DNA of 28,833 nucleotides from Rodentolepis nana (lineage: Eukaryota > Platyhelminthes > Cestoda > Cyclophyllidea > Hymenolepididae). The notes beneath the pieces are model-generated. The model ran no database searches. It saw only the letters and a list, made by a program, of their open reading frames with translations, and was not told the origin of the DNA. Below, in pieces: positions 22,619 to 28,833 of this stretch (positions are counted from its first letter, which is position 1; the number at the start of each line of letters is the position of its first letter). Position numbers and translations under genes: made by a program. The DNA lies in contig UZAE01012128.1 of assembly GCA_900617975.1 (NCBI GenBank), positions 7,368 to 36,200 on the forward strand. The letters are read 5' to 3'.

Positions 22619-22856
22619 AAATCTGTCGATGAAATAAGACCACGAATTTTAAAATTTAGAGAGGACTGAACAAAGACATTTTATGCGCATTCGAGCAGTG
22701 TGGAATGTGAGGCGTGCTACTAATTGCTTAATGAGCAAGTGAGTATCCTCGAAACTATTTTGTGCAACATGGCCGTCAATGTTTAATGGAGGCTAATTTG
22801 TGTTGCATCAAAAACAAGCTCACGTACGAATACAATGATCGATCTGGTACTCCCAC
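22336..22856. repeat. 521-bp tract identical to 13248-13768
   Basis: Partner of the perfect tract in the first segmental duplication, at an offset of 9088 bases. Confidence 0.85.
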
Positions 22857-23280
22857 TCCAGATTACAACTGTGACAGCATACTCCTGTTTTACACTTTCA
22901 AACACAAAACAGGAGAAGATAATCTTAGTAATCTCTTATGGACCAAGTATTCTATGGCACTCGATATTGATGTCCCAATTTTTGTGGCAATAATTTTGAA
23001 GTAGACCGTTACAATAGTAATCAGTAAATGAACGCCAAATCTCATTCATTAATAGCCAAGTACATCAGATTCAAAATAAATAAGTAGATTAAGCATGATG
23101 ACATTAGCTGTTCAAAGAGGTGATTTACTCTCACTGGTACGTTTAAATGAAGAATAAGAAAGCCAAATTTGTCCATTGAAAGCCAAAATTTGCACGAATT
23201 AGTTACGAGTCATTGGAGGTCTGCAGATCAAAGTGTATATTTTCGAACGATTGAACAATCGTGTACTAGTTTACATTCAC
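22828..23280 (+). repeat. R2 unit, copy 4
   Basis: The longest open version of the R2 plus-strand frame: 22762-23004 reads through NCDSILLFYTFKHKTGEDNLSN and TKYSMALDIDV to a stop. Whether it was ever coding is unclear. Confidence 0.6.
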
Positions 23281-23411
23281 AAAGATGTCGATCGATATAG
23301 GTTTCGGGAAAAAAGCTTTGTGATACTCATCCAAACCGATTATATTGAGTGAAATGCTGTAGTTAGTACATTGTGCAAGCGCAAATGTGGAATAGGGGAG
23401 AAGAAGGTTGG

Positions 23412-23416
<5 letters not shown>

Positions 23417-23442
<26 letters not shown>
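23417..23442. repeat. (AG)n microsatellite
   Basis: Thirteen uninterrupted AG units. The matching place in the first segmental duplication (about 14317) has only a few units. Confidence 0.95.
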
Positions 23443-23650
23443 TAGATGGTTGAGACACACCAATAATACGTTAACGTGACTTTAAAGAAGAACAAATTCA
23501 AGATAAATGCGGATGTCGGGAACATGCTACTTAAAACAATAAAGTAGTGCAGACTGAATGGTCAAGAAATGTTCTTTTTAAACAGTGAGGACGAGAGTGC
23601 ATTCCAATACATGAACAATCGATAGAGGTCAACTATTGACCATGGGCCTC

Positions 23651-23829
23651 TGAAGTGCTCTCTTATTAATTTTTAATGAAATGGTAGCATCAAAAGTATA
23701 TAAGTGAAATAGAAAATAGAGATTTTTTCGAAAAAATAAGCATTGCATATAAAGCAATAAATATGGGAACAATAGATTTTGTGATCCGAACAAAAAAGAG
23801 GAATAAATTAAAATTTTGCTCATCTTAAA
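23651..23829. other. Short AT-rich spacer
   Basis: Lies between the segmental duplication and kelch relic C. No feature is seen. Confidence 0.4.
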
Positions 23830-24873
23830 TGAAAATTGATGTTACTTTTAAGGGATTAAAAGTTCACAATGACTTTTAAAAGTCGCAGATTCCATCTCCT
23901 TTGAACTTAAAATCGAATTCTCCAACTGTGGTCATTTTGATACCCATCCTACCTCAGGTACGCATCTTAAAAGTTATTGATTCTCAGTTAAGTATTGAGT
24001 GAGATGTGATTGCACTCAAGTTTTCTTCATGTGGCGTTTACAGTTCATAAACACTCCCCTCCACACCTGTTTTTAGAATTAACTTTGAGAGAGATGGTGT
24101 TGATTTGTGAGAACAACATAGAAAAATACAAATACTTACCAACAACGCAGAGACGATTGCTCACCGCCAACATTGAAACTAAACCGTCATTTATGAAAGG
24201 TGATCGCGAAATCAGCGTCCATTGACCGTGTCGGTCATCGGTTATGGAAAGAGCCTCTGCAGTGTGTGGGCGTTCACTACCACTTCTGCCTGTTGGCATA
24301 TCGGGAAGTCTTTCCCATCTGCAATACACAAATTCGCCTCAATGACCATGATACTCATAAAACACATGTGCCGATAAATATCTGCGAGCCGTAATAACAG
24401 TGATATTACAATACTAATATCACAATGGAATTGGTATTATGTTGGTGAGGAATTTGCGCGATCCGTTACTTTCCACTCCAATACGACGTTCTGCTTTCTC
24501 AAATAACTACGATGATTGTCTCTATTCAACTCCAACTACGCGTGAACACCAAGTCAAACAATGGATGTTTATATTTTTTATTCATTCTCACACTTCTAGA
24601 GCAAATATCCTGTTGAAATCACAGAAGAAACGTGGGACTGGAAGGCGAAGAATAAGCACCTCCTCATGGAAACAACAAGTTCCCAAACACATGGCCATTC
24701 ACTTTTCTAGAAACCTGAAATTAGTGAATGAGGGCTGGAAGCAGAAGCTTTAATCCCAAACACATGAGGTATATCAATCAATTCTTCAATGATATTTAGA
24801 TTAGCAAATCATGACGAAAAAATCCTTAGCTTACTTGTCATCAAATGGAGAATACTTCTTACAGGAGGTTAAA
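23830..24873 (-). pseudogene. Kelch relic C, 5'-truncated
   Basis: Only the 3' third of the kelch gene remains: the last 39 bp of exon 6 (24835-24873, donor intact), exon 7 (24140-24318), exon 8 (24020-24066) and a terminal exon start (23907-23948). Exon 7 is 179 bp instead of 333. The part between MPTGRS and RPHTAEAL is gone, which also removes the frame break seen in A and B. Exon 8 has TAA where A has TGG-A (Glu-Leu-Glu becomes Glu-Leu-stop) and its donor GT has become TT. The terminal exon stops early. BTB, BACK and exon 5 are missing, and the upstream boundary adjoins an unrelated gene fragment at 24874. Confidence 0.8.
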
Positions 24874-24874
24874 G

Positions 24875-25352
24875 TTAATCGTCAATTTCAAGAACTATGT
24901 CATGAATATTTACCAATTTAAAATCGTGGCCAATATTTTTTGGGCTATGAGGCAAATCCGATCTTTCGGATGATGCATGAGAATCGATGCGAGTTGGTGA
25001 CGGAGGTATCTGATCTGTCAGGTCCACTGATGATAAGTCGAGATTTCCTGAACTTGAAAGATTGAGGCTTTCTTCCATCTAGAATGCAATAATGTCGGCA
25101 TTTCCTTGATGTTTGCTTTCAACTGATTCAGATGATCGGCTGAATGCACAAATAGTGTTGACATATCGATCAATGAAACGATTGTGGGACTGGCGTTTTG
25201 GCCACTAATTACTATCTCTTGGATAACTCCTGGGCAACTGTCGTCTTCAAGGCAACTCGATGAGTTTTCCCTTAAGCTTAGATTATCGGGATTGAAATTG
25301 CCCTCGACGATCATGAAATGGAAACATTCCCACGTTGATTGGTGAACGAGTC
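24875..25352 (-). pseudogene. 3' exon fragment of an unknown gene fused to kelch relic C
   Basis: After an AG acceptor at 25353-25354, a frame opens as LVHQSTWECFHFMIVEGNF and stays open to 25018. From 25078 a second frame starts after a good acceptor (TTGCATTCTAG) and reads MEESLNLSSSGNLDLSS, PPSPTRIDSHASSE and DIVLEIDD, then a stop at 24875-24877. Both frames are rich in Ser, Asp and Glu and look like genuine coding sequence. How they join is unclear: a weak GTGCAT donor after MSTLF would give a phase-0 intron of about 71 nt, or there is a frameshift. The stop is made by the junction with kelch DNA. No domain is recognised. Confidence 0.45.
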
Positions 25353-25929
25353 CTCAGATTGAAACGCTCGAGCGCTTTGTTTGGCCATTACTTTTGACAG
25401 ATGAAGCGTCATCTAAACTTCCAAATCTATTCGCGTTTTGAATTAGTCAGTTTTCTCGCAGTTCTGTTTCCGAAAACCCTCATCAAAACTGCCAAAGGCC
25501 TCGATATGACATAGTTTACATTTAAATGTAGTGACGTTTTAGTCGCGCTCTCTCCGAGTTTAGGTTAGGTTGTGAAATCACTAACGGGCACATCGGTACT
25601 TTTGTCAGCATACCTAAATGCGATGACAGCCTGTGTTGATGTTTCGTGTGTTGATGTTATCATTATAGCAATTTAGGCTATCTTGCCATGACAATGTATC
25701 GAGACCTGAAAATGAGGTGTAGGTAAACTCAAGTGAGTAATCGCCCATTCTCTAAATTTCACCAAATAGCAGTAATGAAACTCAGACAGTTCAAGCTGAG
25801 TTGTGTGAGACAGCATTTAGTGGTACATTTGCATATTTATTGCTTCATTATGGTGTTGGTGGTAGTCAAAGTGGTGGCGTATAATTTTGCACAAGTGAGG
25901 ATTGAAGGAGGAGTATAACCAATTGGAAA
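25353..25929. other. Region upstream of the gene fragment, nothing assigned
   Basis: No further exon of the fragment is convincing. A 61-codon plus-strand frame at 25733-25918 includes a hydrophobic run but has no other support. Confidence 0.35.
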
Positions 25930-25960
25930 TAATCGTCAATTTCAACAACAATGTCATGAA
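25930..25960. repeat. 31-bp repeat of the end of the gene fragment
   Basis: Matches 24876-24906 at 29 of 31 bases. On the minus strand it reads HDIVVEIDDYF, against HDIVLEIDD-stop in the first copy, so here the frame continues past the point where kelch DNA interrupts it. Confidence 0.6.
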
Positions 25961-26462
25961 ATCCAAATAAGCGAATCGGCATTTACATATACAATTAATA
26001 TCAGCGCAGAAACAACCAATAACATTAAATTAAGAATCAACTTAAATTTCTATATATAAATATATATTAAAATAAGTCACCGCTCTCGTCAATTGTCAAA
26101 AATGAAGTTCTGCTTTAGTCACTTGAAATTTAAGATTTTCCCAGTTTATTTTATAATTATTTTTATGTCCTGGGGAATAATTAAAAAAATCGCTTTCTAT
26201 CTCAATGTCTCCTTTTTTCGACTTTTATTCATTTATTTTGAGTTTAATTAAGCAATGACAAATTACTTACCACAGTGTTACTTTTAAAATAAGAATAATT
26301 TTTAATTATCAGAATTTTTCCAATACTTTTTTTGAGATCAACATCTATTTCAAATGTATTTTTACTTAAATGTATTTTAACTTTTCTAGTGTGCAGTCTC
26401 CTCGACAATTTACAATTAAATTAAAATTGGACATCGATTTCATAATGTGTTTCCTACATGCA

Positions 26463-26484
26463 GATGTAGATGTAGATGTAGATG
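26463..26484. repeat. GATGTA hexamer tandem repeat
   Basis: About 3.7 perfect units read directly. Confidence 0.9.
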
Positions 26485-26710
26485 CACAACATAGAAGATG
26501 GAATCTCACCTCATCGAAGAAAAACAGATAGGAAAAAGGAAATTATTTGAAAAATACATGTCTTACTTAATTATATTTTCGAATTTTTAATTCAGATCAT
26601 TTTTACTTGATGAAAGGGGTGAGGGTAGGGTAGGTTGTTTCGCTTATTTGAAAAGAAATTGAATTTCTAACTTTTCTTTCAACGTATAATTTGGATGCAA
26701 CTTAAGCTGT

Positions 26711-26733
26711 GGGAGGGGGAGGGAGAGGGAGGG
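26711..26733 (+). other. Potential G-quadruplex motif
   Basis: Five G-runs of three or more bases separated by one- to three-base A/G loops on the plus strand, in otherwise AT-rich DNA. This meets the usual sequence definition of a G-quadruplex. No adjacent gene explains it. Confidence 0.5.
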
Positions 26734-28527
26734 AACAAATGAATCGTTATGAGCACAACCTTTTATAAATGATCTTACTAAAACTAAACCAAGCGATTGT
26801 TCTATTGGCTTGTTGATCGCAAGCAAAAAATGCTAAATGGTCATTATCCAGCTGCCATTCCTTTTTCTAGCCTACATAATACCTTCCACATTGTTTGATC
26901 AATAAATTCTCTTTGTGTTCTTGCGTTTGTGAAATTCAGTTAAATTTAGATAAATGACAATCTTCGATAGTTTTAAATCACTTTTGAATATCCTCGGAAA
27001 TCTGTGATGCCCTAAAGTACCGCAACAACTCAATAAATCGAAATTCAATCTATTGGGAAAAGAAAATACTTAGAATACTAAAGAGTCGCAGTGTGGAAGC
27101 CCGGAATCAGCGTAAAGTGACACTGTCACTTTATCTGACATTAGCACTCACAATAAATTATGACCACTGACAAAATACTGAAACGTGTTCGTGAATGTGA
27201 GGGGGGGGGGTTACATTTATTTCAACATATTTTTCTTTTTGACTAATTTCATTTAATGAATATTCGTGTTAGCAGCTAATTTCTAAGAGTTATGCTCTTT
27301 CTTAGTAGAAGGTACACATTCACTTAACTTTTATTAAAAATATACAAGCCCTCTCATCGTATTTCCTATTTTTGACCGAAATGACAATGTAGCATTGATG
27401 ATATGTAACAAAATAATAAGGTTAAATTCTACTCCCCAGACAAGATAGGGAGTGAAACAAGTGGAAAGCTGATTGAACTGATCCTCATCGCTTATAATGT
27501 GAAACCATGGCATTATAAAAGGTTTATTAATAACTAAACTGAGGAAATCAATATTAACTTCAAATACAAAGTGTCTCGACAAAAGGCCAGCTCATGTGTC
27601 TAATCGTGTTGCCTTGGAAAGTCACTTAAACATTGCTCCAAAATTGGAGAGGGTCAACGAATTCTACTTCCAAACGATTTGAACAGAAGCATTAGTTATG
27701 GCCATAGATGTCACACTTGTTTGTCATTTCTCATTTGTACATTTGGCAGTGCAAATATTAACAAACTAGAACCAAGTGAGATACGATTTAGTGTCAATCA
27801 CAATCTTGAAATCATGCTGATTATGTTTAATAAATATTGTTTCGAACCTGTTTGATCAGTATTTTATTAACATATTCTGTTTCTAACTCACGTAATCAAT
27901 AACGCTTAGTGAACTCTATATCATAATTTAACTTCATGAATTGGCATGAATTGAATTTCAACGATTAAATAATAAGCCTAACAGCGGGTTTGAAGTACTT
28001 GGTCTGACGTTGCTCTGCGTATTAAGGCCTATTGTGTGAGTTTAGCAATAGTGTCACCAGAAAATGTTCCATTGTTTTAGATAGATACGATAGGAAGAGA
28101 GCCTTGATAAAGCAATGTATATTCATGCCTAAGAAGATACGGGCAGTATATCAGTATTTGGAACATGCAAAATACAACTAGAGCCAAGCTACGAAACATA
28201 AGTAATGGTTAGTAAGTTGAAACTTGAGGAAAGACTAGAAATGCAAATGAAGAGTCACTTCAAGTAGTCATGTCTAAGTCCGTTCGTAGCTGGCACTCCA
28301 GTACCAAGTGAAAATATCGATCGAAAAGTGTTAAAGCGATGACTGAATAAAAATGACACCAATCAGTGTACGTGAAGTTGACGGCAAATAAAAGACCATT
28401 CCTGCAACATGTCAACCATTGTGCCTCCCTATTTACACAGACGTGGTCACTACAGATGCAATTTATTAAACAAATAAAAACAAAAGAAAAAATTACATTT
28501 TTAAATATTAACTTAAATATTGAACAG

Positions 28528-28533
28528 TTTATT
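28528..28533 (-). terminator. Polyadenylation signal of the edge gene
   Basis: AATAAA on the minus strand, about 28 nt past the TGA at 28562-28564. A second AATAAA lies further downstream near 28463. Confidence 0.45.
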
Positions 28534-28561
28534 AAAATTTTTTAACACATAATTGATAAAA

Positions 28562-28831
28562 TCAAGTTAAACTGTTAAGATTCAAAGTTTCATTATGTCG
28601 ATGATCAAAATTTTGCCTATATTCCTTCAATTCGGCAATCGATTGGCTTAGACGTCGAATGAAATGATGGAGTATCTCATACTCCGCACCATTATTAACG
28701 ATGACCTTATTTAGGTAAAGGTTAAAGTAGATGAATTGTCTCCGGAGGAGCAAAACTCTTGTACGAAGCCCATCAATCAGTTCAGTTATCTCCTTGTACT
28801 CCGATGCTGTCAAATGAACTTCTGAACTCAA
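28562..28831 (-). CDS. Terminal exon of an unknown helical protein (cut by window edge)
   Basis: An 89-codon frame open from the window edge to TGA. It reads SEYKEITELIDGLRTRVLLL, then YFNLYLNKVIVNNG, IRRLSQSIAELKEYRQNFDH and ends NLNSLT. Heptad-like spacing of Leu/Ile with charged residues suggests two or three long helices, perhaps a coiled coil. There is no ATG at the left of the frame, so it is an internal continuation from sequence beyond the window. Composition and the downstream AATAAA argue for a real exon. I do not recognise the family. Confidence 0.5.
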   Translation of the reverse strand: MSSEVHLTASEYKEITELIDGLRTRVLLLRRQFIYFNLYLNKVIVNNGAEYEILHHFIRRLSQSIAELKEYRQNFDHRHNETLNLNSLT

Positions 28832-28833
28832 AC

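Larger units (their letters stand above)
20800..23650. repeat. 2.9-kb segmental duplication, copy 2 (partner 11690-14615)
   Basis: Collinear with the first copy from the AATGTTG block (about 20824) to the GAGGTCAACT block (about 23630). It differs by an expanded AG microsatellite and loss of about 70 bp near 23440. It contains kelch relic D2 and R2 copy 4. Confidence 0.85.
25961..28561. other. AT-rich right-hand region without recognised gene
   Basis: No similarity to the kelch array. It contains a GATGTA hexamer tract (26463-26484), a G-rich tract (26711-26733), a run of ten G (27201-27210) and many A/T runs. The open frames (26644-26826 and 27334-27582, minus strand) are short and unsupported. 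Confidence 0.4.

Noticed and set aside
1..28833. CRISPR arrays, tRNA or rRNA genes, bacterial operons or phage genes
   Set aside because: None seen. The spaced repeats are long duplicated units, and the coding logic is spliceosomal.

Overview
The window looks like nuclear DNA of an AT-rich invertebrate. Every convincing coding segment is a short exon bounded by GT-AG introns, several of them very small (44, 50, 72 and 74 nt), and there are no bacterial-style operons. Tiny introns, a degraded kelch-gene cluster and abundant retroelement debris suggest a flatworm, perhaps a tapeworm. That assignment is inference, at roughly even odds.

The backbone is a direct-repeat array built around a BTB-BACK-kelch (KLHL-type) gene on the minus strand. 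Copy A (1310-5715) is the most complete, with nine exons for BTB, BACK and kelch blades, a final stop and a polyadenylation signal. Copy B (16210-19300) has the same exon plan but a one-base insertion in its first kelch exon. Copy C (23830-24873) is a 5'-truncated relic with an internal deletion, a stop codon and a lost splice donor. D1 and D2 (about 13110-13530 and 22198-22618) are heavily decayed 3' relics. A and B share a frame break in the same kelch exon, which a 61-nt canonical intron could remove. So even A may be either a shortened gene or a recent pseudogene. Three copies of a downstream unit (R1) accompany or once accompanied kelch copies. A 2.9-kb segment (11690-14615 and 20800-23650) is duplicated between them, and a shorter unit, R2, occurs four times.

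Insertions punctuate the array. They are a 5'-truncated non-LTR retrotransposon (9142-10247) with an 11-bp target duplication and an (AAAT)n tail; a 345-bp probable solo LTR (19510-19854) whose empty site survives beside copy A; and a 1.3-kb insert in intron 3 of copy A, flanked by 15-bp direct repeats, which carries the two last exons of an unrelated gene on the opposite strand. At 24875-25352 the 3' exons of another unknown gene abut kelch relic C, and the junction itself makes its stop codon. The right end (25353-28560) is AT-rich with no recognisable gene. The last 270 bases hold the terminal exon of a helical, unidentified protein on the minus strand.

I did not find a new multi-gene system. 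The most interesting signals are evolutionary: a 521-bp perfectly identical tract inside diverged duplicates (gene conversion), extreme amino-acid divergence confined to the N-terminal half of the BACK exon, and paralogous empty sites that date the insertions.
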